From assembly GCA_947561715.1 (NCBI GenBank), contig OX387200.1, positions 3,412,501-3,476,500 of the forward strand: a DNA stretch of 64,000 nucleotides, read 5' to 3'. Position numbers and translations under genes: made by a program. Each line of letters starts with the position of its first letter. Within the stretch, counting starts at the first letter, position 1. The notes under the pieces are model-generated. The model saw only the letters and a list, made by a program, of their open reading frames with translations, did not search any database and was not told where the DNA came from. The DNA is from Ascidia mentula. Its lineage: Eukaryota; Chordata; Ascidiacea; Phlebobranchia; Ascidiidae. Positions 12,701 through 27,700 of this stretch are shown piece after piece.

Positions 12701-15700
12701 TGTTTGAGCTAAAGCTAACGCTGCATAAGATTTTTTAAGTTGATCGCCATTAAATCTCGATATGTTTATTTATAGCAAAATTCGCACACAAAGTGCGAAA
12801 CATTGAAGGAATTCATGGCGCAATTTTAAACTTTTAATGCTCGATCTGTTTATTTGCAGCAATCGGAGGCGAGGGCCGCAAGACGACTGAATGCAATTGC
12901 GACACCAAGCAGTTCGCTTGCATGGGGAAGGAAGGAAAATGCCAGCAGTGCATTCCGGACAAGTGGAAATGCGACGGAGACAACGACTGTGGAGACTACA
13001 GAGACGAACGCGATTGTGGTGGGTGTGGTGTGGGCGTGGCGTTAGATTAGTGTTATTTGTCTTTACCAAGACATCATGGGCCGGCATTACGCGGGGCCCA
13101 TTGCGCAATTGCCCCAAGAGTGTGAGGACCTCACATTGTCGGAGGATGTTACAATTGTTTACGTTACTTTTGCTATCTGAAATGTACTGAAAGCTGGTTG
13201 GAACAGATGTTACCCGGATCATCATAATTACATGTGATATTTGTGATTCACCTTGAAACCTAAACAGATACTTTTTCGGAAAAGTATTACTCTCCACACT
13301 TGCCGGTAGCTTGGTATACGTCCAAGCTTCAAAACTTTTGTCACGCCTAACCAGCGTGCTCACTGGGGCGTGCTAAATCCCACGTGACCAACAACAAGCC
13401 AAGGCATTGTTGAAGTTTTTATCTGCGCATGTCGTCGGGCGTGTCGACGGTGTTCGCAGCTTGTAGGATGGGTTGTATTTTGCTTTCCGTGCTCAAGCTT
13501 GTGATGATTGATATCTGCAAACTCATAAACGTGTGTGTGGCTAAAATTGGGCGATGACTGAATGTTGTTTCTCCCCGACTTGCGTGTCCCGCATGCTTCA
13601 TGCGCCGGCGACGTTTTGGAGCCGTTGAGCAGACAGATTAAATGGGAACGTCGGTAAAAATCGTCATGAGGGATGCGCTACTTTACTTTGTTTGATTTGA
13701 TGTTCTGGCCCAAGACCCGATGATTTATAATATATGGTCATATCGAACCTGTAATTCGATCAGATATAACAGACGACTAAAAAATCTTTGCTAACCTAAT
13801 TAACGTTTAAATTGGAATCATATCGTTAGACATCAACTCGCTTCCGGATAATTTGCAATAAAATCTTTATTGTGTTTTTTTTTTTAGTTTCGCTCAAAAT
13901 AGAATGCTAGGAAACGATTTTTTCGTGGTCACCTACATCCCGTTTTAGTATACCATCCTCCCTGTACAACCCGTTGCAACGAAACCGCCCTTTTGACTGG
14001 CATAAGCTGATCAAAGCTATTGTTTCGTTAACCGCTGCGCGATCACCAGACATTTAAAGCTTACAGATTAGCCCGAACTACGTAACCTCGAAGCGCGCCC
14101 GAGGTTGTAAAGTGCCACTGAAGTCGACCAAAAGGAACGAAGAACAACTTACATGCGGCCAACACCACATCAAACGGCCGCCTTTCCTACGCTTGTAGTT
14201 TGAATTGAGCTTAACAGTAATTGCTGCCCTCTTCGACGTTGCGTTTTGTGATTGGCTGAGCTTTATTGACGCGTATTCGCGGCAAAAATTTCGCCGTTGG
14301 CGGATTGTGCTTACAGTTCATAAGCAATCAAGCCCAGAACGTTTTTACGTTGAACAACAGACGAGCGGTTACTGTTTTGACTTATCATGTCTCATTAGTT
14401 TGTATCCGACAGGTTGCACCTGGTTTGTTGCCCAACGTTTCACGGCGACTGTATGGTCACCACAAAATGAATGTCTTGCTTGACGATATAGCTGGCAAGA
14501 TAGCTGTAATTCACCAAAACTGCACTGATGACACTTATTAGGTCGAAACAGGGGCCCTGTTTATGATAAGTTATTTTCGTTACGTTACTTTAGAATATCT
14601 TGTCAATTTGCGATAAATATCGATGCCACCTAGATTGTAATTTTCACTGTTATGGTTTATTTTGTTCAACCAAAAGTAGCAGATGCAACTTTACGGCAAA
14701 ATGATAAAAACACTCATTTTTATGGGGATAAATCGATCTATACCTAATCGTGCCCCCGAAACGCTAAATAATGGTCAAATTTCTCGGTTACGACTTTTCT
14801 TTGAAATAGTGGAACTTTGCTTGGTTTACGTTGGCCATGCGATCGCGTGCGTTTCATTTTCTTATTTTTTTTGCCGCACCCTCTTCGCGCACAACTGCAC
14901 CTCGTTTCGGTTTTGATTTGGGCAAATATTTCGCTTTCCACGTTTTGGTGATTTTTTGTCAAGAGACTGAGCGCGTTTTGATAGTAGGTGTACAATGGTG
15001 ATGACGAGCATAGCAAGTTTTTCGCCCCTAAGTATATTAGCCGGTGACAAGTCAATGCCAGTTCGTTGTTTCAACAAATGTTTTGTTGCGGTATGCAAGA
15101 TTATTCAAGCTGCGTCGCAGTCAACCACTTGAAACGTTCTCCTCTGATCCGCGTCCCTTGCAGGTTTTCTTATGTTCGACATCTTCCAGCAACACCAACA
15201 GTTGGAAATTCTCCTCTGCTCTTCTTCCAGGATAATATGCAATTACCTTTTCTTGACGCAATTCCAATTAAAAATAAATAAAAACCATTCGAACAAATCG
15301 AGAAACGATTGTCACGTCCCGTTATGGACCACAATTTTCTTTATTAAGATTCCCTTTGGAGAGTTGCATTCTTGTAACATTCTATAAAATCCTCACTTTT
15401 ATTTCGGAATGCAAAAGTTTGCTCGCTCTGTTGGTACCGGCGCATTCCGCGTGCAATTTTACGCCCGGAAAACTATAGAGCCGGTGCGTGCTCAACCTTA
15501 TATGGCCAAACTCATGACAACCATCTATTTATGATCGGCCGCAAACCGCAGAGCGTAAACTCGCCGCCTCGGGAGTCCGTATACAATAAGTGGTAAATTG
15601 GGCGTTAAGAAGCTCGTTTTGTCGGTGTAATATGTTGAAATCAGGACTGCTACCTTTCGTGCGCAAAATTAGGTTGCAATGCCGCAAGCTGTGCGTTATT

Positions 15701-18700
15701 CAAACGTTGTAGAAAATCATTGCCGATGCTTTTGCACTTCCAGTCTTAATAAATTCCTTTGGAAGATAATTTGTAAAAAAATGAAGCTTGTTTGCATTAA
15801 GGAACGCATCTGCAACAACGCTCCACAGCAATTCGAGTGGTAAAAAGCATTTGCAAAATCTGCGATGTGATTCACCCTTAACGAAATGGAGACTTTTAGG
15901 CCGTGTTAAAAACAGTTTTCAATTTATTTTACGGAAATGGAGAAACAACATTGGTGTCCTGTCGCGACAGCAGCGTCCGGAACGCTGATGCGACGCTGCA
16001 CGCGACATGGATTTGCTTGTCGCGTTCGGCAAATTCGGGACAATTTCGGTTCTGCTGTGATTTTCGTTTTGACCTGGGAGAGGATTTTGTTTGGAAAGCT
16101 GCTTCACGCTTTCTGGCCTCGAATGAAGGAAAACGCAGATAATTTGTTGACGAAACCTTAATTAAACCCTTTCGACCTAATTTCAATTTGTTTGTTGTTC
16201 AATCTATGAGGATATACGGGTTTCCAATGGTGCAATTTCGTTGCCATACCAGAGCAAGAAGCTTTAATCGCGTCGGTTTATTTTTCTAAACAATTCCTTC
16301 AACGCTTTTATGTCTTTTTGTTAATGAACGAAATAGTTTGACAAGTTCTCCAGGTGGTTCATGCGCCCTGGCTGGTTACAAAATCCAAAGTACTTGCCCT
16401 AAAACAACACAGGAAACCGAACGCAAAACTGTAAGATTAAACAGCCTCCCTACCGTGAACGTTGCACTGGACCGCGTTAAAATCTCCTGCAAGTCAACGT
16501 CAAATTACGTAGAAGTGGAACCTGCCGCTTTTCCGGAAGTGACATAATTAAACTGACTTGTAAAAGGTGTTTAAGAGTCTAGAAAATTGGAATAAAATAT
16601 TTTTTTAAAGTGAAAGCAATTTCGTATGTGGCGGGGTGCAGTTGCAACACAATACTGACAAAGAAATAATTCGGACAATAACATCATAATGTCAGATCAA
16701 GATTCCTTAATTCATGCACGAGCAGAAAAACTAACAGACATTGTGAATAAACTGCGAATTCTGTCTTCAGTTTATGGTCGGATGGACTTACATGGCATTA
16801 CGCAATGTTTCCAAACTGTTTTTATACCTACTTAAGCTTTCCAAACAACGACAAAACCGATTTGACGCTCCCAAACCGCGTAAACCACAAAAAGCGAAGC
16901 GCGCATAAACTCACCTCTCCCCAAAAATGCTTTTCTTGGCCTCGGAGAGGGTTTTCCAGAGAAAAAAAGGGCCCCAGACCTCGAGGTCTTGTTTATCGGG
17001 GGGATAATGACCCGTGCAGGGTTCCCGCTATTGCCCCGGCCCCATCTCGCGTGCGAACGAGCTGTTTGTTCTTGCTTGCCACTAGCCGCCATGTTTTGCT
17101 CTTATGATGTCATAAACAAATTGTTGGGTGTGTCGTACGTTTCTGTGGGAGCCGGCTTTGGGTGGGGGGGAGGTTTGCGTGTGGCTTTGTCCACAATCCT
17201 TATCGCGGCTCTTTGTCGAAAGCCAGAGAAAGTTTTAGCACCTTTTAAGAAGGTTTAGGGGTTTGTCAGTTTGGGGCTTTGAGCTCGCAGCACCAGAAAG
17301 ACCTATTCGCAGCCTACGACGCTTTTTGTTCCCTTATAATGCTGTCACGTTGTTGGAACTCGGAATTCTGTGGCCGAAAGGCACGTGCAGTAAATCCACA
17401 TCGAAAGCTAAGGTTAAAGTTACCGATGATTTGGAAACCCTTTGACGCAAAGGTTTAACCAACCTTTTCTTAATGCAACCCTAATTGTTTGAATTAACTT
17501 TGCAAATTTTCGCGGCCTAGGCAAAAAAGTCATTTTATGAAGTGGTGCTTTGTAATTGTTGCTACAAAGTTCCTTGTTACACAACGTTTGCCCAAAAACA
17601 ACTGCGACAGCGTTACCAGAAAATGTAATTCGTCATTTTTCTCTTTACTTGCAACATACGACCTAAAAACTTACTGGCGACCTGGGGATTGGGAACACTG
17701 GTTTAGACTTTCAACTCTCGCGAACCTGCGGGAATTCGCCCAAGGCGGTAAACAGGGATTTGACACGTGATCTTGTCGTGTTTTGCGGGAGCAAGAAACC
17801 GATTTGATGCCGCGCACTGGGACGATTAACATATCGGATTCCGACCGCTTTCAAAACCCTCTTGCGTGTTTCCAGGATACGTCAGCGTCCAGCTTATGTC
17901 AAATCTTGCCACATTTTCGTGCATATGGTTTGTTCCTGGATGCGTTTTAAATCACCACTGTGATGCCTTCATGGAAGCCCTTGTATTCGGCTAGCTTAAT
18001 AAGCAAATGTTTTTTAAAAAAAATATGCTTCGAGTGTGAATTTGCACCTTATGTATTTTGGTTGACGGTGCTGTTAAATGTTCAGCATTATATACTCAAT
18101 GGTTAGTTTGAAAAAAAGGATGGCATTTAACTAAGCGCTCAGGCTGCATTGAAAGAACACTTTTTGAATTTCAAATGCCTTGACCAAGTTGGATCCAGGC
18201 AAAAAATGTGTCTTCTCTTTGTTTTTGTATTCTTTGTGCTTGAGGTCCATAAAGCACAACACATAGGTTTTGACTTCTTGTTACAGCCCTGTTTAGTAGA
18301 ATGTGATACAAGATATCCTAATTTTAAGTAACATTGCAGTGTTACACCGAAAACGTTTGGGAAACACTGTTTAAAGGTGACCTCGACTGGATTTAAATCC
18401 CTTCTTCCCGCTCTCAAGACTTCAAGGATCAGCTGGGCGTTGTATTCGCCACATCAGAACTATTAAGTTGCGTGCTTGAGGATAAAAGACAATCGTCCAC
18501 TTCTCAAATCTAACAATGGCCTTCGTGACATCACAGAAGTGGATTTTCTTCTCTACCTTGGCGGCTTTGTTCGATCTTGCAATTTTTTGCTTGCTGAGGT
18601 GCGAGTTCGTGTCTCACCTTAATGTTACAAAATAGCAAAATGAACAGGCTTCTTTGAAGAATTGTGTAATGTGTAAAGGGTGCCGTCGATACGAAATCTA

Positions 18701-21700
18701 CAAGTACTGAAAAAGGATATGATTTTTCTACAATGTCTGTTTGCGATCGTAAACAGCATATAGCGATGGTACAGATTTAACAGCGTTTTTTCAGGGATTT
18801 CCTATTTTGGTGATAACATAAGCTTGGCATAAAATAACGTCAGAGAACACAAAAATAAGGAATCCAGTCAATAAAAAGAACAAATATTAGAAATAAGGAC
18901 GTATATATGACACCCTGGTTTTTCCAAACCATATTTTATTCAAAATGTTTTTCTCTTTATGGATTTCCGCGATCAACGTTGTACACGTTTTGGTTGTACT
19001 GATTGCAGTAATAGGGCAACACAGTGTCCGAGTTATTTATCAAATAAACTGCGGAACATTTTCTCACACAAAAGTCCGAACACTTTCTCACGGTTTCAAA
19101 TTCTTCCGCGAAAAAACCTAATCGTCATCAAATGATTTCAGAAAAGATACAGGCGCATTTTTATCGGACGTCGATCTTTCGCAAACCGTTCGCTATAAAT
19201 AGATAATTGTCCGACTGGCTTCCCAGCTCTGACGAAATTTGTGGATTTTAATAATTTCCCGTCAGTTTATCAGGATTGCGTTATGAACGAAGCTGCTCGT
19301 TTGTGTTTTTTGAAATTCCGAGATTGTTAAATTTTGCAAAACTTTACTGTGTTTTTTTGCCCGCATTTTTTTTTATTAGTAAAAAGCTTTGTTGGCCTTA
19401 AAGGCTGCGAGGATTTTCCGCTATTTTTCAAATTTCCATGTTTTATTTGTAGTTCGACCAACTTGTGCCACCGGTTGGTTTCAATGTACGATCGGAAAAT
19501 GCATCAAGGACGAATGGCTTTGTGACGGAGACAATGACTGCGGTGACGACAGCGACGAACAATCTTGCGGTAATGGTCCGTTTCCTACTATTTTCATTGT
19601 AATTATGCGAAATTCTTAGTCTCAAACAATCCAGTGCACAAACGTTTTTGTGAAATTGAAAGTAAACTTCAAGACCAAATGAATGTGACGTCATTGCTGT
19701 GTCATGACATTGATAAAACAGAGCTGGAAATTCGATTTAATTGACAACGCTATCAGTTATCGCCGACGCATTTTATCGCATGACAATTGCCATGCTTGTT
19801 ACGTCACAAACAAGTCTGCGACTCTGGAACGTTGAACTTTCGAGTGTTGACGTTGTCCCGTCGTCACCTTTTATTAAACAGGCCGTTCTTGTTTATGATA
19901 AAGCCGCGCCGATTGAAAACCGTGATAATCTGTTTCCGGCTGTTGGTGGCTTTTACAGAAGCCAAACCTCAAAACTTTTTTTCTTTTTTACCCTCAGGAA
20001 CGTGAACGTATTTTACCTGGGTTTTATTTTGTTTAAATAATAATATATTGATTTTGAATAATATTAATTTGAAAGTGAGTGCAATGCTTCAATAGAGTTT
20101 AAAAGAATGTAACACATTTAGCAGCCGCTTAGAAGCCAAACAGAAACATGCTACAGTACACGGTATGTCCTTATAACTGAGATGTTTGTAAAACAACCAT
20201 TTCTTTTACATCAACTGATAACCGCTTAAAAATGCAACGAAGAAAAATAATGTCCACTATAGTAGCAAGGGTAAAGTGGAAATGGTGTTGAAAAAAACGG
20301 CCAATTTCTATCTGTATTGAAACTCCCTCCGTCAACAACCTACCGGCCTCAAACCTCGATCCTCGTAATTGAGATTTACCAAACGCGATAACGAGCTTTA
20401 TCGCGTAATAATAGATCTTGTCGCGTGCGGCTTCTTGCCAAAAATACAACGTAACTGTTACGTCATAAAGCCCCGGGCAGGGGTTGCACCCTGGATATAA
20501 ACAAGACCTTTGGGGATGGCAACGTCCGCGCGCACACGGTGTTAAATGGGGTGGGAACAACCACGACCGCTGCCATGTTCGGTGAATGCCATTATACCTG
20601 TGGTGATTGTAACAAACGCTGGTTCCGAAATCAGTGAATTCCGTTACAGGTTTTACCATTCAAGTTTTATGGAATTTTGAGGGTCTCTTTTCACTCAAAG
20701 TGTTTACAAATATGACTGTATTCAGCCGACTTTTAATGATAATATATGTGGCGCCATTAAAACTAGTTTTGTTTTCTTTAAAAATTAACCCGGACGCTGC
20801 ATAATCCTGTCGTCTCGAGTGCTTAGTGGTGTTTTGACGAAAGTCCTCTTTGTTTATTTTCAGAACAACGCACGTGCGAACCCACGGAGAAACGATGCGA
20901 CGACGGGAATTGTGTTCTAGATAGTTGGTGGTGTGACGGTGATCCCGATTGTGACGACAACAGCGACGAAAAGAACTGCAGTAAGTGACAGTGTTCGCCT
21001 TAAAAGGTTTGTGGCGTCACAATGCAAGTCCAAACCGACGCAGTCTCGCACTACAAGGAGGAGTCTGTTGTATAAAGAGCCCAAAATACTAATATCGTTA
21101 AACCCACAGCGACGGACTACTTAGGGGTAGCCCCTTCGTATGTCACATTCCTAAAACTTTCATTCCGCGACTCCCGCTTTTGTTGGCTGCGTTTGCATCT
21201 GGGGTTCGGCGACATCTTGAAAACTGGGGCGTCTTATCAATCGCAAACCCGATCAACCCGACCGAAACAATGCACGACATGTTTGCACAGATGTGCTGCG
21301 TCATGTTCTGACGAAGGCTTGATCAGCAAATCTGGGGCGGCACCTGGTGATGTATTTTGGAAAATAAGTCCTGTTTTTCCGAGTAGTGCGTATAGTAAAG
21401 GAAGAAATTTTGGCTTGTAAAAATTCAATCCCAAAATCCTTGACAAGTGGTGGATGAATATAAAGTAAAATTTAACACCAGAACCAAACTTTTTGCCACT
21501 GCAACAAGCACAAAAAGTGGCCACCGACGCCTAACAATGCACGTGGAACGTGAAACGCGTCTTATATTGGTCCACCTTATCACCTGTAAGAGCGAAGAGC
21601 GGCTGTTGACGTCACAATCTTGAAGTGTTTTCGGCGTCGGAATTATTTTCATCTTAGAAGCTCGTCGGAGGGAATCTCTGTGATCTGGCTAACAACACTC

Positions 21701-24700
21701 GCAACTTTTAAGTGGAGATTGTGAGATCACACACGAGCCTCTGTGACGTTGCTATGGCGATTGTCTTGTCTTGCCTTGTCTATCTCTGGTGTGACAGTTG
21801 TGGGAATTTCGTGCAAATTAGACTTTTGTGTTACATAACGCTTTTATGGAGGGACAATGACAAAACACATCTCAAAATGAATGGTTTTGAAAAACAAAAT
21901 GTACTTTTCACCTTTTTTTTCATAATTTCACGTTGGTCGATTGGTTCAAGGTTGATTATACATTACATTATTGGGATAATTTGTACATTGGAAACTCAAT
22001 TTGAATCTGTTATTGTTCGACCGCGTTTACCGGGCGCAATTGGCAGTGTGCAAAAATGTATACACAACATACGTGCTCCTGTATACAGCCTGTCGATTGC
22101 CAGCCTTCATTGTGTTTTCCCTTCTGCAGAAAAGGTAGATTGCAAGACGGACACCGAGTTTACGTGCAAGAACGGTGACTGCGTGGACAAGATGTGGATC
22201 TGCGACGGTGACTTCGATTGCAGAGACGCATCCGACGAAGAAAACTGCGGTAAATTCCCGTCAAAAGTTTGTTATGTGCGTCGGTAGCCCCCGAGATGCA
22301 AGTTTTTGTCGCGTCTGCAATACAAATCCCGAACGTTTTGCAAAGTATGGTTACAGCCCTATAATGTACTCTTCTTTTTCTAATTTGCAACAGTAGGTCT
22401 GAAAGATTTAAAAAAATCAAAGGTTTTTTAAATTCCCGGTTTTAAATCGATATTAAAATAGAAAAAAAAACGAAACATATCCACGCAAAATAGAAACTAA
22501 TTCCCTTTGCCAAATTATCAGCCGGCAAGTCAGACGTGCGCAGAGCCGACGCAAGATTTTTTTGTTTAACTTTGCAGATGCCTACTCGGAAACAGACGAG
22601 AATGTCCCAGACACAGATCACATTCCCATTGGCAACCACACTTGCAAGAGCGAAGAGTTCTCCTGCGGAGACAACAAAAAAGTAATAGGGGATGGGATTG
22701 CGGTCTGCATCCCCCAGGATTACGTGTGTGATGGAGAGAACGACTGCACCAACGGACTCGACGAAAGTGATTGCGGTAAGTTGGTGTCGCAAAACTGCTG
22801 TAATAGGTTCCGTTTGTACATTTGGCCTCCGATGTCAAAAGAGTCTTGAATTTGGCAAAACACGTTAGCATTTTCGTTAAAATTTCCCAGTTTTTTGAGT
22901 TTATTTGGATTGTTATATTAGGATTTTGAGTTTATTTGCACTGGTAAAAATTATACAGAGCAACAAGTCTAAACGGAGCAACAAGTCTAATGCTTAAACG
23001 CATCGTACACATACCTTTGATCAGCACTATTTTAAATATTCTCCTGCGTTGTAAGAACAAGACGTCAGTCACGCAAACAACATTTACCTCGTTTTTGTTG
23101 AGGGCGTTCCTTTGTTTACCCGCAAACCTCCCTCCGACATTCCTTACATTCCATCATCAATCCCTTAAACTCCTCCCCTGTAAATGACACCGTGCGCACT
23201 TGAAGCTTCACGTTCGTCTCGTTTTTGTTTGAACATAGGGCGAGGTCAATGAGGTTTTGATGGGGGCGGGGGTCAGGTGTCACCCCCAAGACCCCCTCCG
23301 GGATACGTGACCTACCTATGTTTAATCACAACGCGTTAAAAGAAAAAAATGTGCGATTCTGTCGTTTCCCACATTTAAAACAATTCACAATGTAAAAAAC
23401 GTTTTTGGGCATTTATTTTGTTGTTGGAAATTTTTTCCATTATTACGACGAAGATTAAAACCTTTGTTCAACCTGAGCAAAAATCAACAGCACGATGCAA
23501 GACTTGGGTCAGTAAACTGATAGTGATTATAATTGCTAGTTGTGGTTAATACCAGAAAAGTGTTATTCGTTCCTGTACCTTTGTTTCATTCAGTTCCATC
23601 CATTAAACGTAACAATGTTGATTGTGATCTCAGCGGTCGTGCGTAAATACATTTCTTGTTCTTGAACATCAACAGTCGTTGTTTAAATCAAAACAAAGAC
23701 GGTTTACCCCCCGCAACCCAAAAGTTAATCCCCTCACTCACCCCTAATCGCTACCTCGCGTGCACGACCGCCTTTCCGGCTATCTTCTATGACGTCACTG
23801 CGGGATTGCGCTTCTCGATTGTGACGCACTGAGGCAGATTCGATTTTTGCGCCTTGGCACTGCTGGATCGAGTTCTAGAACTGTTTTTTTGATCTGATCC
23901 CAAGTTCGAGTGGCTTGCAGAGGATTACATTTAACATCGAGTCTTCACATTGTGACGAAACATTCTTTTCTATTGTCTGTTCGCGGGGGATTTCGATCTC
24001 CCGATAAGGCAAGATCATCTGCCTGCTTTCACGTTTAACGTAACTCGAACGTCGTCGCCTTTTGTTCTCAAACTGTTTCCACTCAAGTTTTCCAGCACGT
24101 ATAAAGTTAAGGCACTTGAATCTTCCGCTCACCTTTTCTTGAGCCACAATAAACGTGAATCGGGCGAAGTTCCCGTCGGATTGAGACAAACTGCATCTTG
24201 ATCAACGCCGAAAGCAACAAGAATAAGAAGTCGTTTTGCAAGCGTTTCTTTTTTTGCGCTAATTTAATGCGAATATCCTTTTGTAAGAAGTCGTGGTTAT
24301 CCGAGCCTTTAAGCGTTCTACGAAATATTCGGAATACGTAACTAAACCAGTTGTGGATAAACAACAATCATGCTTTTGCACATTCGATTTTCCATACTCC
24401 GTTTTCTCCAGTGCTTTTGAACTTCACAGTGTTTTTCAGGTCACTAGTTGTCGTAAACTTAAGTGCAGAAGCATGACTTCCGTATATTTATCTCGCAGCT
24501 CATCCGTGTACGTCGGATCAGCATCGCTGCGCTAATGGACAGTGCATCGCCCTCCACAAACACTGTGATCTGAATGATGACTGTGGAGACGGTAGCGATG
24601 AATTACACTGTGGTAAGTTTCAAATATTTTACTAAATTTAAAACATTTTTTATCCACCCATCAAGTTAAAAAGTTTTCGTTGTTTTAACCACGCGACGGA

Positions 24701-27700
24701 GCTTGGCCGGTATTTACATTTTGCCATTGTTGGATTGCCAATTTACAGTGAATAAACATCATTTCTTGTTCAATGAACCTCGGGTAATTTTCGTTTTCTC
24801 GCTCTTTGCCCTTGACTAGCAGACCAAAAAATGAAAATTACTGTTTGTGGTGAGGTTTTGCGCTGCATTAGGCAATCACACGCATATGCACAACATCAAA
24901 CACGTGAAAACGGTTGTGTAACGTTAACCCATGAACCAGGTGTTGGCAATCCCCTTTATCCATTTGGAAACCAGTGAAGCAGCTATAATGTGAATATGCA
25001 AGCACGGTTGGTTTCCTTTAACTTACTCAGCCTTGAGCGTCAATAAAACAAAATTACTTAAAAAAATAATCAAACTAAGAATAATGAAACACTGATTAAA
25101 TTATTACTGGCGGTCAGTCTACACGTTTCCATTTCTGTGATACGGTATCGAGAGAATAAACTGTAGAAACCTCCTATTGGTTCTCCCTGGTCGCTAACAC
25201 ATAGAGACTAAAGATTAAGCCAAACTCACTTTCAAACTAAAAGGTTTTTTGTTCTGGGCCTATTGGATATTTTTTGAACATCAACATCAGAAAAAATTGA
25301 AAACACTGTCTAATGTTTTGCAATTGTTTTTTTTTGCTTTGTGAACTGCACCTATATATTTATAAAGTTCAAATGAGTATCGAGTATCTTCAAAATGCCA
25401 AGCGCGAGTTTAGTTTCAAACCAGGATTCCTCAGCGGTCACACTGACCCCATCTTTCCGAAGCGAAACCCGAATCTAATCCACTTATTAATATCCGGTAT
25501 CGACGAATCGAATACTAATCGCCTGTGAAACCTAACGGGAATGCGACAAATCCCGCGACATCGGTGTAGTTCTGGCCACCGGGTGCGACACATATACCGT
25601 TGCATGACATTTACATTCAGTCGAGCAGTATGTTAGGTCAAGGGAACAGCATGAGTAAATATCTTAAATGAAGGATTCATCCAAATAGAATCCATTTTGA
25701 ATTCATTTCAATGGGATTTCCATTTCAAATATGGCCCAAATGTCTCAATTTAAACACATTTTACTATGGTGTATATTACAACTGTTTCTCCATGTTAGCA
25801 GAGCAAGAACCATGTGTAGATGGGGAGTACAGATGTAACAGCGGAATATGCATCAGTCAACTGTGGAGGTGCGACGGAGATACTGATTGCAACGACGCCT
25901 CTGACGAAGAGGATTGTGGTAAGTTTGTTGAACTTTGTCACGCGTTTTGCGATGTGTCTTTTCATAAACTTGGCTGCTCCGTTATATTCAATTCAATTCG
26001 TTTTAGTTTTCACCACACATTGCGAAATAGAATTAAATGTAGACGGCGACGAGGGAACGGTTAAAACCATACTTGGTTATGCGAAGTCGGCTCTAGACAG
26101 GGTATACGTCGTTTCAAAGTATAGAAAAGGTGGTCGCTTCCACAACTGTGGTTGAAATGTTAAAGCAGTTGGAGAAAATATCATCATTAGCCGGAATGTA
26201 ACTCCCCAATCATTTTCTTTGGAAATAGAAATCGAATGTGAACAAACCTTGAGAAGTGTTAAGTATAAGTAGATGGAAAGAAAAACAGTAAGGAGTTCAC
26301 GCCTGGTTTGATTTTGCAAATGAAATGAAAACAAACTCGAACGAATAAACCTGATGATAAATAGGTCGATATCGCAATCCTTATGTTGACAGACGTATTT
26401 GAAAGGCGTCCGACCATTACAACACAACAAGAAAAACTGATTGACATCCGTGACCGGGATAACTAGGGTTCGAATCCCGGTGTAGAAATTACAAATAAAG
26501 TTTACAAGCAAAAGAACCTAAATAATCATTGAGATTTGCAGCAAGGTACTATGGCAGAATGGAATGTACTGTTCATGCTGGTGTAAAAGCTGATCTAGTG
26601 CTGTTGTCACTAGCTGCACTGATGAGACCTCATAGACCGATAGTTTGTTTAACTAAATTACCAACCTATACTCATCGGTTTAACTATGTACACATGTATC
26701 GGTTTTTGTCACCCAATAAGGATGGTGGTGGTTACGGCACATTTGTGACGTTCAGAACCCGGCACTTTAAACACGCACAGCTTTCAAAACACGACTAGCG
26801 TTTTCCATTTCAAAACTCTAGTACAAACTTCCGTTGTACGGGAATGGAAATGGCTTGTAACCACTTCGCGGTCGTCCGGCCCTTGCTTTTTAACAAACTT
26901 TCGCCTGAAGTATCCGTTTTCAAAACAGCGCTCATTCTTTCCTTACATAGAACCGGAAAAGCCTCCGTGTTAGTTTAACCCACGGTTTCAAACGTTTCAA
27001 ACAGGAATGCGTGATGTCTCTGCCCGTTACGTCTTGTTTTTCTTCTTGTGGTCAGTTTTTAGCGTTTAGTGGCAGTTAATGGAGCTTTGCGGTTGTCGCT
27101 TGCGCCAAACATAATACGAGGTTTTGTTCCTTTCTCTTTTTGTTTGTTCATGAACTTCAATCTTGTACAACCAACACACAATAGAAAGGCGCCATGTAGT
27201 TCATGTTCACGTGGCGTACGTTAATTTGTATACATCGTTATGTACACAGTATTTTCTTGCTTATTATCTGCACAGGAATTTGACGCTCGGTTGGGCATTG
27301 TCTTTATCTCTGCTCATAATACATATACAGTATTTTCTATTTTTTATATATTTTTCCTCTTTGTGAGCTGCAAGATGGCCACTCTTTCGATTCATGTTTA
27401 CATTATTGTAACCGCATACGCCAATTTCTACACTATTATATGTTTTTTAAGCCTCTTCTTGTCTGTAACTACAGACAGGCCCTAATAAGTCTAATTAGGT
27501 GACTCACTAAGTTTTTTTTCTCGCCCAGAACGTCTAATGACAACATGCGACGACGACCAGTTCCAGTGCTTGCCGAGCAACCGTTGCATCAGATCGAGTT
27601 GGAGATGTGACGGTTCACCTGACTGTGATAGTGGAAGCGACGAAACGAATTGCGGTGAGAGTCCGGAAGATGAGGGTTCGAATCCCATGCTCACACTCAC

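Larger units (their letters stand above)
6766..12859. other. LRP4 intron 1
   Basis: This 6.1-kb intron has no recognised exon. It contains an exact Ciona-type spliced-leader 16-mer at 7377-7392, a tRNA B-box-like piece near 7624-7637, a pyrimidine run near 8357-8370 and a foldback MITE at 9382-9533. A large first intron is a usual place for enhancers, but no specific site can be supported. Confidence 0.8.

Noticed and set aside
12770-13363. 197-codon minus-strand open frame
   Set aside because: It is the antisense shadow of the first LDLa exon and its flanks; the cysteine-rich sense strand explains it.
20171-20659. 162-codon minus-strand open frame
   Set aside because: No family resemblance. 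It lies in an LRP4 intron with a short hairpin and possible decayed repeat sequence.
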